A stretch of DNA of 64,000 bases from Pseudomonadota bacterium. Lineage in GTDB: Bacteria; Pseudomonadota; Alphaproteobacteria; Reyranellales; Reyranellaceae. The stretch spans positions 1-64,000 of the forward strand of contig JAFEFF010000187.1 in assembly GCA_018240745.1 (NCBI GenBank), in the 5' to 3' direction. Of the stretch, positions 1 through 7,862 are shown in pieces; the first letter of the stretch is position 1, and every line of letters begins with the position of its first letter. Under the pieces are notes generated by a model. That model ran no database searches and was not told the origin of the DNA. It saw nothing but the letters and a program-made list of their open reading frames with translations. A program made the translations under genes and the position numbers.

Positions 1-470
1 AGCTCGTCGGCCACCATCGGCGGCGACGACTTGATGGTGCTGACCACCGAGACGCGCAGGCCCTTGCGCTGCACCGCCTCGACCAGCCGGCGGAAGTCGC
101 CGTCGCCGGAGAACAGGATCACGTGGTCGAGATGCTCGGCCATCTCCAGCACGTCGATCGCGAGCTCGACGTCCATGTTGCCCTTGAGCTTGCGGCGGCC
201 CCCATCATCCGTGAATTCCTTGGTCGGCTTGGTGATCATGGTGTAGCCGTTGTAGTCCAGCCAATCGATCAGCGGCCGGATCGACGAATACTCCTGCTCC
301 TCGACCAGCGCGGTGTAGTAGTAGGCGCGCACCAGGTGGCCCTTCTCGCGGAACACCTTCAGCAGCCGGCGATAGTCGATGTCGAAGCCCAGCGCCCGGG
401 TGGCGGAGTAGAGATTGGCACCGTCGATGAAGAGCGCGACGCGCTCGTTCTCATAAAGCTTGCGGTTCAT
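1..470 (-). CDS. NYN-domain (LabA/DUF88-like) protein, C-terminus outside window
   Basis: The frame opens at an ATG and runs off the left edge, so only the first 156 residues are visible. Early residues read ERVALFIDGANLY, followed later by NMDVELAIDVL and HVILFSGDGDF. These three acidic blocks are typical of the NYN/PIN-like fold of the LabA/DUF88 family, whose members are thought to be metal-dependent RNases. It is divergent from the PAP2 gene, with a 466-base gap. The family call is firm; substrate and role are unknown. Confidence 0.85.
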   Translation of the reverse strand, partial: MNRKLYENERVALFIDGANLYSATRALGFDIDYRRLLKVFREKGHLVRAYYYTALVEEQEYSSIRPLIDWLDYNGYTMITKPTKEFTDDGGRRKLKGNMDVELAIDVLEMAEHLDHVILFSGDGDFRRLVEAVQRKGLRVSVVSTIKSSPPMVADE

Positions 471-936
471 GGCAAAATCCTTTGGGAAAAAATATGCTTC
501 AAAAATTGCGCCGACTTGATCGCCGGCGAACATGAACTCTTGCGAGCGACGCCGGGTGTGATCAGGATGTGGCCTTACATTTGTTACATTCGGTCCTTCA
601 CGAGCCACGCGAGGAAGAACCCGAATCCGCGCGCGGGCAAGAATGTCCCCTCCGCGCCAACCCAAGCAGCTCCAGCCGCTCGCGGCACTCTGCCTTGGCG
701 AACCCGCCAACTCTCTTTCTCGACCTCGACCGCTTTACGAGGGAGCATTCGTGGTAAGGCTGCCTACTGCTCGTCGAGCGTCGTCGTTCAGGCGTAACCC
801 GAAGCCGAGTTGGTCTCTTCAGTTCGAACGGCGCTGATCGTCATCGGACCCGGGGCTCGATTTGGAGGTGAGGAGTGCGGTGGAATATGCACTGCAGCGG
901 TGAAGCGATGGCTGGAATTTCCGTAGGCGGACGTCC
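471..936. other. Intergenic region, nothing recognised
   Basis: A spacer between two divergent genes. The frames in it are short, mutually overlapping and low-complexity (Arg/Ser/Pro-rich), so I do not call a gene. It presumably holds the promoters of the NYN and PAP2 genes, but I see no clear operator or terminator. Confidence 0.6.
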
Positions 937-1656
937 ATGACGCCATTCGAGCAGATCGACCATGCACTTGCCCTTTACGTGAATCAGTCCGCGGGGCAAA
1001 GCAGGGCCTTTGACAGATTCGTGTTCAACGTCGTCGATAGCCGGCTGTTTTCTGGCGGGGTGTTCCTCGTTCCCTACTGGTGGCTGTGGTTCAAAGCCGA
1101 TGGGAGCGGTGCGTATGTTCAGCGCCGCAACATTGCGGTCGCGGCCCTGGCAGTTGGCGTCGTCGCGGGCACCGTGTTGCTTCTGAAGGGCCTTTTGCCA
1201 TTCCGGCGCAACCCTATGAGCACTCCATCACTTGGCTTGCACTTGCCGTTCGGCGTCGATCCTGCATGGGTGAACTACACCAACTCGTTCCCGAGCGGAC
1301 ATGCTGCACTGTTCTTCGCCCTGAGCGTGCCGCTTTGGATGTACTCGCGCCGGTTGGGCGCAACGGCCGCCGCCTGGGCGCTGGCGGTGATTTGCCTGCC
1401 ACTGGTCTATCTTGGCTATCATTGGCCGAGCGATATCGCCGCCGGGGCGGTGGTGGGGATTGTGCTCATGCTCCTGCTGTGCCGACCCATCGGTGCCACT
1501 GGACTACCGGATCGACTGGTGCACTTCAGCGAAACCCATGCTCCCACGTTCTACGCCCTTGGCTGGCTGGTCGCTTTCGAGACTGCGGTCATGTTCGATG
1601 ACGTCAAGGCCTTCTCGGTCCACGCGGTGCGTCTTGCAAGAGTGCTTCTACCTTGA
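937..1656 (+). CDS. PAP2-family membrane phosphatase
   Basis: An integral membrane protein of 239 residues with the three PAP2 phosphatase motifs. Motif 1 is a variant KX6R(N)P at K84-R91. Motif 2 is PSGH at 119-122. Motif 3 is in GYHWPSD, with the catalytic histidine at 162 and aspartate at 166. The family dephosphorylates lipid phosphates such as phosphatidic acid or undecaprenyl pyrophosphate at the membrane. At least five hydrophobic segments surround the motifs. The exact substrate cannot be read from sequence. It stands alone, downstream of a long spacer. Confidence 0.88.
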   Translation: MTPFEQIDHALALYVNQSAGQSRAFDRFVFNVVDSRLFSGGVFLVPYWWLWFKADGSGAYVQRRNIAVAALAVGVVAGTVLLLKGLLPFRRNPMSTPSLGLHLPFGVDPAWVNYTNSFPSGHAALFFALSVPLWMYSRRLGATAAAWALAVICLPLVYLGYHWPSDIAAGAVVGIVLMLLLCRPIGATGLPDRLVHFSETHAPTFYALGWLVAFETAVMFDDVKAFSVHAVRLARVLLP

Positions 1657-1743
1657 GCTAATTGCACCATACTGGGTCATGAATCGATCCGTTATTCGCA
1701 TACGCTCCCGTGCCACCGTTGGCAGCGATTGCACGGGGAGCGC

Positions 1744-1905
1744 ATGGCCCAAAGAATTGTCGGCTATCCGAAGGAGCGCGCCGAGGCCCCTGCTAGAGCT
1801 TCCGCTTCACAGAGCCGGGCGCGCATCTGGACCGATAATGACCGCGACACGGGGCGCGGCCAGACACTTGGCGGCCCTTCGATCCCAATCGGCAAGACGA
1901 CATGA
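1744..1905 (+). CDS. Small hypothetical protein, overlaps next gene by ATGA
   Basis: A 53-residue frame with a well-placed GGGGAG Shine-Dalgarno six bases or so before its ATG. Its TGA stop overlaps the ATG of the following small gene, the usual layout of translationally coupled genes. The product is basic and Ala/Arg/Thr-rich with no hydrophobic segment. No family is recognised. The RBS and overlap are the only evidence that it is coding. Confidence 0.4.
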   Translation: MAQRIVGYPKERAEAPARASASQSRARIWTDNDRDTGRGQTLGGPSIPIGKTT

Positions 1906-2102
1906 GCGACAAGGCGAACCTGGCAGAGCTGGACGCTCGCATCTCGCGCCTCATGACCGAACTCGAAAGGAGGGATCTCCCGCTGGATGTTCGGGAAGGT
2001 GTGCAGAAAGAGCTCGCAATCGTCGTCGAGATGCGTCTCGAACTTACCAAGGAAGAGGCCCGCCGTGACGGTCCTCGAGTTGGCCGGCGACCTGATCGCT
2101 AA
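1902..2102 (+). CDS. Small charged, probably helical hypothetical protein
   Basis: A 66-residue protein. The first 50 residues look like one amphipathic helix (NLAELDARISRLMTELERR, then EGVQKELAIVVEMRLEL), with heptad-like leucines suggesting a coiled coil. The ATG overlaps the stop of the upstream 53-residue frame. The C-terminus is Arg-rich. No family recognised. Codon use matches its neighbours. Confidence 0.5.
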   Translation: MSDKANLAELDARISRLMTELERRDLPLDVREGVQKELAIVVEMRLELTKEEARRDGPRVGRRPDR

Positions 2103-2305
2103 CCGACAAGGAGTGCTGCCAGCCGGCTGCCGATCCAGACGTGCCCTCGAGGACGTTCTCACCGTGGCACCCCAGACGTCTTGGCACCCTGCATTCTGAC
2201 GGGGACGCCGGTAGCCCTGTAACGGGTCGGCAGTCCCCAGTACCGAGCTCGCAGGGAAATTGGCCACGCTGCACCGGGGCCCCCTTCCTTGCTATTGGGC
2301 TTTCC

Positions 2306-2581
2306 ATGTCCGAGCATCCTCCGCTGGCTATCGCGATTTGCACTGCGGCCTATGTCCTGCAACGCGGACGCCCTCACGATTGGGTCGGACTGTCCGACAT
2401 CAAGACCGCGTTGAGGCGGGACTGGTCCGAACTGGAAGCAGCTGTTTCCTATTGCACAAGGCAGGGCTGGCTGGAGGCCACGGTGTCGGAGGTGTTCGCG
2501 GTCTTCTTGACCGATGAAGGGGCAGCTGTCGCCCTCGAGACCCTGAAACGCATCGAGCGAGAGGGCAAAGGAGATGGGTAG
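2306..2581 (+). CDS. Small winged-helix-like hypothetical protein
   Basis: A 91-residue protein starting MSEHPPLAIAICTAAY. The order of elements (helix, LSDIKTALRRDWSELEAAVSYCTRQGWLE, then VFAVFLTDEGA) resembles a winged-helix fold: two helices, then a short beta wing and 'LTDEG' as in small PadR- or MarR-like modules. The frame continues further upstream, but that extension is Pro/Arg-rich and looks non-coding, so I chose the internal ATG. Function unknown. Confidence 0.55.
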   Translation: MSEHPPLAIAICTAAYVLQRGRPHDWVGLSDIKTALRRDWSELEAAVSYCTRQGWLEATVSEVFAVFLTDEGAAVALETLKRIEREGKGDG

Positions 2582-2713
2582 TGACACTGCCGTAGAGGCG
2601 TCGCAAGCTGGTTGTCGATGACACAATAAGGACACAGATTTGCTGCAACCCAGCCCCTACCATCCCGGCTCACCCAAATCTCCGGTCAGTGACGGCCATC
2701 GGCAGGTTACTGT

Positions 2714-3742
2714 ATGAGGCGCGTTCGCCTGACGATCATTCTCCTGGGCCTCGGCTTCACCTGTTGCGGCGCGAGCGCGGCCCGCTCCGAGCCGTCACGC
2801 ATCGCCCTCGTCGTCGCCAACGGCCAGTACGCGAATTTTTCCGCCGTGTCGCGCTGCGCGCCCGCCGCTGCAATAGTGCGCGACAGCCTGCGCGCCAAAG
2901 GCTTCGACGTCATCGAGCGCAACAACCTCGGGCGTGGCGAGTTCGACACGGCCATCGGCCTTCTGGCGCGCCGCGTCGCAGCAGCACCGCCGGCGGCCGC
3001 TGTCCTGTATTATTGTGGCTACGCGGCCGACTTCAACACTCGCTCCTTTCTGCTGCCGGTTTCTGCCGTTCTGGCCCGCGACAACGATCTCCTCAGCCAG
3101 GGCATCCTCGTCAAGAGCGTCATCGAAAGCCTGCGGCGCACGCCGGACAGTGCGGGTCTGGTGCTGCTCGATGTCTTCCAGCCGCCCAATGCGCCGAGCG
3201 GCCGTATGGGCCAGCTTGCCGGGCACCTGCCGGCGTCGAGCTACGCGGTGATCGCCGCCGGCAACGAACCCAACGGCGAGGGCGCGACGGCACTGGCTCT
3301 CGGACTGCGCGACGAACTCTCCGCCGCGGACGTCGGGGTCGACAGCGTCACCAATGGCCTGCGCCGCCGGCTGGCCAAGGAACCGGTGACAACGCAGGTC
3401 ATCGCCGCCACCGGAGATGCGGCGCTCGCGGCCGAGAAGCGTCCCGCGCCGCCGCCGGCCGCGTCGATCGCGCCGCCGCCGCCGGCCCCCCTGCCCCCGC
3501 CCTCCTTCAAGACGGCGCCGCAACAGCACGTCATGGTCGACGAGGATCAGATGTCCGACAGCGACCGGCGCCAGGTCCAGACCGTCCTTGCCAACATCGG
3601 CTACTACTCCGGCCGAATCGACGGCACTTTCGGCCCCGAAACGCGGGCCGCCATCCGCCGCTACCAGTTCGAGATCAAGGCCGAGCTCACGGGGCGCCTG
3701 ACGGCGGAGCAGGCGACCCGGCTCGTCAATAGCATGCGGTGA
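2714..3742 (+). CDS. Secreted caspase-like (C14) protein lacking the catalytic dyad, with C-terminal peptidoglycan-binding domain
   Basis: 342 residues. An N-terminal signal peptide (about 1-25) is followed by a caspase/metacaspase-like fold (about 27-230) that begins SRIALVVANGQYANF. The catalytic histidine motif, normally YYAGHG, reads YYCGYAA here, giving Tyr103. The catalytic cysteine motif, normally LDACR, reads LLDVFQ, giving Phe155. The protein should therefore be proteolytically dead. A Pro/Ala-rich linker leads to a PG_binding_1-type repeat near 275-340 (ANIGYYSGRIDGTFGPETRAAI). A periplasmic, cell-wall-associated scaffold or binding role is inferred. It is followed after 25 bases by the heme sensor and then the kinase. 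Confidence 0.75.
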   Translation: MRRVRLTIILLGLGFTCCGASAARSEPSRIALVVANGQYANFSAVSRCAPAAAIVRDSLRAKGFDVIERNNLGRGEFDTAIGLLARRVAAAPPAAAVLYYCGYAADFNTRSFLLPVSAVLARDNDLLSQGILVKSVIESLRRTPDSAGLVLLDVFQPPNAPSGRMGQLAGHLPASSYAVIAAGNEPNGEGATALALGLRDELSAADVGVDSVTNGLRRRLAKEPVTTQVIAATGDAALAAEKRPAPPPAASIAPPPPAPLPPPSFKTAPQQHVMVDEDQMSDSDRRQVQTVLANIGYYSGRIDGTFGPETRAAIRRYQFEIKAELTGRLTAEQATRLVNSMR

Positions 3743-3767
3743 TGCCCAAGAAGCACAGGGGGCAGCG

Positions 3768-4640
3768 ATGGGATTGCGGGCCAAATTCAATCTGGTGATG
3801 ATCGCCGCCTTCGCGGCCGGGCTCGGCGTGGCGACGTTCCTGGCGCGCGAAATCACAACCGACGAAGCCAAGCGCGAGGTGCTGAACGAGGCGACGCTGA
3901 TCATGCGCGCCGGCACGGCGATCCGCAGCTACACCCAGAAGGAGATCGGCCCTCTCCTGAGTGAACAGATGTCGGTCCGCTTCCTGCCCCACTCGGTGCC
4001 ATCGTGGTCGGCGCACACGGTGCTGCGCGCGTTGCAGAAGGACTATCCCGACTACTCCTACAAGGAGGCTGCGCTCAATCCTACCAATCCCGCCGACCGC
4101 GCCGCCAACTGGGAGGCCGACATCATCGCCGCCTTCAAGCGCGACGGCGAGCTCAAGGAATTCGTCACCACACGCGACACGCCGAGCGGCCAATTCCTCG
4201 CCTTCGCCCGGCCGTTCCGGCTGACCGACCGGGGCTGCCTCAGCTGCCATTCGACGCCCGCCACGGCGCCGCCGACGATGGTCGACCTCTATGGCAACGC
4301 CAACGGCTTCGGCTGGACGCAGGGCGACGTGATCGGCGCGCAGATCGTCTCGGTGCCGATGACGCTCGCGCTCACGCGCGCCAACCGCTCGCTGCTGGCC
4401 TTCGTCGCCGCGCTGAGCGCGGTATTCCTGGTCATGCTGGTGGCGCTGAACGTGCTGATGCACTTCTTCATCCTGAAGCCGATGCAGCGGATCACCACGC
4501 TCGCCCGCGACGTCAGCGCCGGCAAACCCGACGTGCCGGAGTATGCGGTCAAGGGCAAGGACGAGATCGCCTCGCTCGGGCGCTCGTTCAATCTGATGCA
4601 TCGCAGCTTGCAGAATGCCATGCGCATGCTCGAGAACTAG
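3768..4640 (+). CDS. Membrane c-type heme sensor (Tll0287-like/DUF3365) with HAMP domain and no output domain
   Basis: 290 residues. One N-terminal membrane segment (about 8-24) and a second (about 209-235) bracket a periplasmic domain. That domain has a single c-type heme motif CLSCH at 157-161 and the FARPFRLTDRGCLSCH context of the DUF3365/Tll0287-like family. A HAMP linker (about 236-288) ends the protein, with no kinase, cyclase or chemotaxis domain attached. Family members are thought to sense redox state or gases through heme. The next gene, 23 bases away, is a Ser/Thr kinase and is the most likely partner; that link is inference. Confidence 0.8.
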   Translation: MGLRAKFNLVMIAAFAAGLGVATFLAREITTDEAKREVLNEATLIMRAGTAIRSYTQKEIGPLLSEQMSVRFLPHSVPSWSAHTVLRALQKDYPDYSYKEAALNPTNPADRAANWEADIIAAFKRDGELKEFVTTRDTPSGQFLAFARPFRLTDRGCLSCHSTPATAPPTMVDLYGNANGFGWTQGDVIGAQIVSVPMTLALTRANRSLLAFVAALSAVFLVMLVALNVLMHFFILKPMQRITTLARDVSAGKPDVPEYAVKGKDEIASLGRSFNLMHRSLQNAMRMLEN

Positions 4641-4663
4641 TGACGGTGCGCGCGGATCCGATC

Positions 4664-6058
4664 ATGGAACCGATCCCTGTCCAAATTGGCCGATACGTCG
4701 TCGAAAGCCTGGTCGGCGCGGGCGGCATGGGCCAGATCTACAAGGCCCACGACCCCGACATTCGCCGCACGGTGGCCATCAAGCTGATCTCGACACGGCT
4801 GATGAGCAGCGTCGACCGCAGCGAATACGTGCGGCGCTTTCGCCGCGAGGCCGAGGCCGCCGCGCGGTGCGCTCATCCGAACATCGTCGCGATCTACGAC
4901 TACGCCATGCACGAAGGACAGCCCTTCCTGGCCATGGAGTTCGTCCACGGCATGAGCGTACGCCAGATGATCGACGAGCGCCCGATGGCGGTGCCCGACG
5001 CCATCCGGGTCATGCTGGAGGTGCTGGACGCGCTGGCCAGCGCGCATGAGCAGGGCGTCATCCACCAGGACGTCAAGCCGGCCAACATCCTGCTGACGCA
5101 GCAGATGCGCGCCAAGGTCACCGACTTCGGCATCTCGCGATTCGCCAACACCGACATCACCAGCATCTCCTCCTCGATGGGCACGCCCAACTACATGGCA
5201 CCGGAGCAGTGCCGTGGCGGCCCGGTGGACCATCGCGCCGATCTGTTCGCAGCCGGGGCCACGCTGTTCGAGATGGTGGCCGGCGAACGCGCCTTCGGTG
5301 GACGCAGCTCGGCCGAGGTCACGCATCACATCATGCACGACAGGCTGCCGCTGCTGCCGGCCGCCGTGCGGAGCAAGGCGCCGCGGCTGCAGTTCGTGCT
5401 CGAGCGTGCCATGGGCAAGCAACCGGAGGACCGCTTCCACTCGGGCCAAGAGATGGCCGAGGCGTTGCGGCAGATCCTGGGCACGCTGGCCGCCGAGGCA
5501 CCGGACAAGATGCCCCATCCATCTGCCGGGATGACTGCGACCTTTGTCATGCCGCCGGCGGTGGCCACCGGACAGTCCGCCCCGCCGGTCTCATCGCCGA
5601 CGGCGGCGCGAGCGCAAGGTCCCTCCCCCATCGACTCCGGTACGCTTCAGATGCTGGAGCAGAAGCTCGTCCCCTACCTTGGGCCGATCGCGCGAGTCAT
5701 GGTGCGCTCTGCCGCCGGCCGCGCCGCGGGAGTGGAGGCATTGTGTGCGGAGCTTGCCGCCGCCGTGCCCGAAGGCAGCGAGCGCGAGAGCTTTCGCCGC
5801 GAAGTCGCACCCCTGCTGCGGATGCGCCCTCCAGCGGTGGAGGATGCGCCGTCGCGCGGCAGCATCGGTTCCTTCCACGAGCCGGAGCTCGAACGAGCAC
5901 AGCGCGCGCTCACGCAGTATGTCGGACCGATCGCCCGTGTGCTGGTGCGGCGGGCCGCCCGCGAAACCTCGTCGATCGACGGGTTGTGGCAGGCGCTGTC
6001 GATGCACATCGAGCTGCCGGCGGAACGCGCCGCCTTCCTGCGGCAGCGTCACGACTAG
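4664..6058 (+). CDS. Hanks-type Ser/Thr protein kinase with HQD catalytic loop and tandem C-terminal repeat
   Basis: 464 residues. The kinase domain spans about 10-275: glycine loop GAGGMG 18-23, VAIK lysine 40, catalytic loop HQDVKPAN (HQD 134-136, Lys138, Asn141), DFG 154-156, then GTPNYMAPEQ. The usual HRD arginine is glutamine, so activation-loop control may differ. No transmembrane helix is visible, so it is probably cytoplasmic. After a linker, two similar ~50-residue units carry GPIARVMVRSAA (about 328-380) and GPIARVLVRRAA (about 411-462), a feature I recall from other bacterial kinases. The ATG was chosen because it starts five residues before the kinase fold; GTG codons at 4640 and 4646 are possible alternatives. 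Confidence 0.88.
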   Translation: MEPIPVQIGRYVVESLVGAGGMGQIYKAHDPDIRRTVAIKLISTRLMSSVDRSEYVRRFRREAEAAARCAHPNIVAIYDYAMHEGQPFLAMEFVHGMSVRQMIDERPMAVPDAIRVMLEVLDALASAHEQGVIHQDVKPANILLTQQMRAKVTDFGISRFANTDITSISSSMGTPNYMAPEQCRGGPVDHRADLFAAGATLFEMVAGERAFGGRSSAEVTHHIMHDRLPLLPAAVRSKAPRLQFVLERAMGKQPEDRFHSGQEMAEALRQILGTLAAEAPDKMPHPSAGMTATFVMPPAVATGQSAPPVSSPTAARAQGPSPIDSGTLQMLEQKLVPYLGPIARVMVRSAAGRAAGVEALCAELAAAVPEGSERESFRREVAPLLRMRPPAVEDAPSRGSIGSFHEPELERAQRALTQYVGPIARVLVRRAARETSSIDGLWQALSMHIELPAERAAFLRQRHD

Positions 6059-6252
6059 CGCGCTCGATACGGCGAGAGCGCTTATCGTTTCCCATATCGC
6101 CGGAACAGCGACGTCCCGTGTTGCTCGCATCTCGGCCCGCGTTCGAACCGGCTCGCTCACGGATTTAAGGAGAATCCCTTAGGGGAAGTCCTGAATTTGC
6201 GCGGGGCGAGGCATGGGGTACCGAAGTCCTGCAACATTCGAGGGACAGCCTT

Positions 6253-6924
6253 ATGCACACCGTTTCCACTTACAGTCCCGATGCGGCCATTTCCGCCCGT
6301 TCCGCAAGCCTCGGAAGGTCGGACGCCTCGCTCCGAGCGGCGCCCCAGCGGGCCTTTGCGAAAGGCACCGAGGTATTCGGCGAGGGGGAGCCCTCGACCT
6401 TCTTCTACAAGGTTGTCTCAGGCACCGTCCGTACGGTGAAGCTGCTGTCCGATGGTCGCCGCCAGATCGACGGGTTCTATATGCCGGGGGACTGGTTCGG
6501 CCTCGAGAACGGCCAGAGTCACCGCGTGACGGCCGAGGCAGTGGACCAAGTGCTGGTCATTCCCTATCGCCGCGGCGACCTCGGCAGCCTGCTCAAGGCC
6601 GATCCGGCGTTGATCGAGGCGCTGGTGGAATCGACCCTGGTGAATCTCGATCGGGCGCATGAGCATATGATGCTGCTGGGCCGCAAGACCGCTCTGGAGC
6701 GCATGGCCTCCTTCCTGATGGAGCTCGCAGCCCGCATGGATGTCAGGGACCGTCTGCGCCTGCCCATGCAGCGCAGCGACATCGCCGATCATCTCGGGCT
6801 CACGATCGAGACGGTATCGCGTACGGTCATGCAGATGGTGCGCGCCGGCTTGATCAAGCTGGACGATAGCGGCCGCACAGTCATCCTGGCAGACCGCAAG
6901 GGTCTGGAACTGCTTGGTGCGTGA
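6253..6924 (+). CDS. FixK/FNR-family (CRP superfamily) transcriptional regulator
   Basis: 223 residues. A cyclic-nucleotide-binding-like beta roll (about 35-140) precedes the dimer helix and a helix-turn-helix near 178-205, DIADHLGLTIETVSRTV. The ETVSR recognition helix is that of FNR/FixK proteins, which bind TTGAT-N4-ATCAA. The N-terminus lacks the four-cysteine [4Fe-4S] cluster of FNR, so it is FixK- or Dnr-like and does not sense oxygen by an N-terminal Fe-S cluster. Eight dyads of this type lie in the next 15 kb. It is the likely local regulator (inference). Confidence 0.9.
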   Translation: MHTVSTYSPDAAISARSASLGRSDASLRAAPQRAFAKGTEVFGEGEPSTFFYKVVSGTVRTVKLLSDGRRQIDGFYMPGDWFGLENGQSHRVTAEAVDQVLVIPYRRGDLGSLLKADPALIEALVESTLVNLDRAHEHMMLLGRKTALERMASFLMELAARMDVRDRLRLPMQRSDIADHLGLTIETVSRTVMQMVRAGLIKLDDSGRTVILADRKGLELLGA

Positions 6925-6971
6925 GCCTGACCGCAGTTGCGGGACGTGCGATCCCTTTCTTTGGAAGAATC

Positions 6972-7151
6972 ATGCACAACTTCTTGTATCGCTGCCCGGT
7001 CCTTGGCCTGATGGTGCAAGGCACGGTCGAAAAGGCCTCCATCAAGGCCGGTAACCGCGTCCTCCATGACTGCCCGGGTTGCGGTCGCATGCACTTGGTC
7101 GACCCGCATGCGAACGATCCAAAGAAGAGGTCGGAACGGTCGCAAGCCTAG
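6972..7151 (+). CDS. Small Cys-rich (zinc-ribbon-like) protein
   Basis: A 59-residue protein starting MHNFLYRCPVLGLMVQG. It has a single Cys in the first half and CPGCG in HDCPGCGRMHLVDP in the second. I recall similar small proteins of the form YRCPxTGxxVQ...CPxCGxxHxVxP being common in alphaproteobacteria, probably one zinc site. The ATG was chosen over earlier starts because GGAAGA sits just upstream and this is where similarity begins. It follows the regulator by 47 bases and may be co-transcribed. Function unknown. Confidence 0.65.
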   Translation: MHNFLYRCPVLGLMVQGTVEKASIKAGNRVLHDCPGCGRMHLVDPHANDPKKRSERSQA

Positions 7152-7507
7152 GCCTGCGCCCCACCGTCCCGGCCTCGCAGCCTCAGCCAGCGATTTACAT
7201 GGCGAGGCTCGAACCAATGGATCGCTGGATCGCCGAGCGTCGGGCGATCCTCGTCGTCGGCGAGTGGCGTCACAGCTACACCTTCCGGCCCGTCCCGGCC
7301 GGCTTCGTCGACCCTGTACGCCAGATAGGCCCGCCTGGCATCACGCAACTCGACGACCCATCCGAAGAAGCTGATGCTCCCATCGATCAGCTGCCACGCC
7401 CAAGGCACACAGACGATGTCGATCGGAGGGAATCCACCTCTCAGCAGCGCGCCCTGAACTTCGGCCACGAAGAAATATCCCAGAGCTGCCGGATGTGGAT
7501 CGACCAT
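7148..7507 (-). CDS. Hypothetical protein downstream of an FNR-type dyad
   Basis: A 119-residue frame with a mixed, protein-like composition (IDIVCVPWAWQLIDGSISFFGW, then WVVELRDARRAYLAYRVDEAG). It has no signal peptide and no family I recognise. Its 3' end overlaps the convergent small Cys-rich gene by four bases. A TTGA-N6-TCAA dyad is centred 42 bp upstream of its ATG, like the other island genes, which supports it being expressed. It remains unproven as a gene. Confidence 0.45.
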   Translation of the reverse strand: MVDPHPAALGYFFVAEVQGALLRGGFPPIDIVCVPWAWQLIDGSISFFGWVVELRDARRAYLAYRVDEAGRDGPEGVAVTPLADDEDRPTLGDPAIHWFEPRHVNRWLRLRGRDGGAQA

Positions 7508-7862
7508 GAACGAACATATTCGGCCCCTTGGCCCGGCCGGCGTTGATCTCGGTCAAGCGCGTGAACTCTTCGGCCAAATGAGCACCACGTGCGGCCGGCA
7601 AACGGCTGCGCTCAGGCGATCGGCTCGAAATGTACGACCACCCGCATCGACTCCCCTACTGCTGGCTTGCCAGCCCGTGCCCGAAAGCGAGCCTGCGAGA
7701 CGACGAGCGCCTGCACCCGCGTCATGTCGACAGGCATCGGACGGTCTCCCGACCATGGTCCAAGGCCACACAGAGGTGGACCAGGGCAAAAGCCGAGCGA
7801 AGCAGCGGTCCGTTACGTGAGGGTTCCGTGCGCCTCATGAGGTCGCTTCCCGACATCCGCGC
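7508..7862. other. Intergenic region holding one FNR-type dyad
   Basis: Apart from the dyad at 7543-7556 I find no convincing gene here. The frames are short and overlap one another on both strands. It separates the 119-residue hypothetical gene from the 3' end of ftsH. Confidence 0.5.
7543..7556. promoter_or_regulatory. FNR/FixK-type dyad TTGATCTCGGTCAA
   Basis: Matches TTGAT-N4-ATCAA at nine of ten defined positions (GTCAA in the right half). Centred 42 bp before the ATG of the leftward 119-residue gene. Confidence 0.55.

Noticed and set aside
6166..6181. TAAGG-N6-CCTTA inverted repeat before the FixK-family gene
   Set aside because: Arms are only five bases and no known regulator motif is matched, so it is not reported as an operator.
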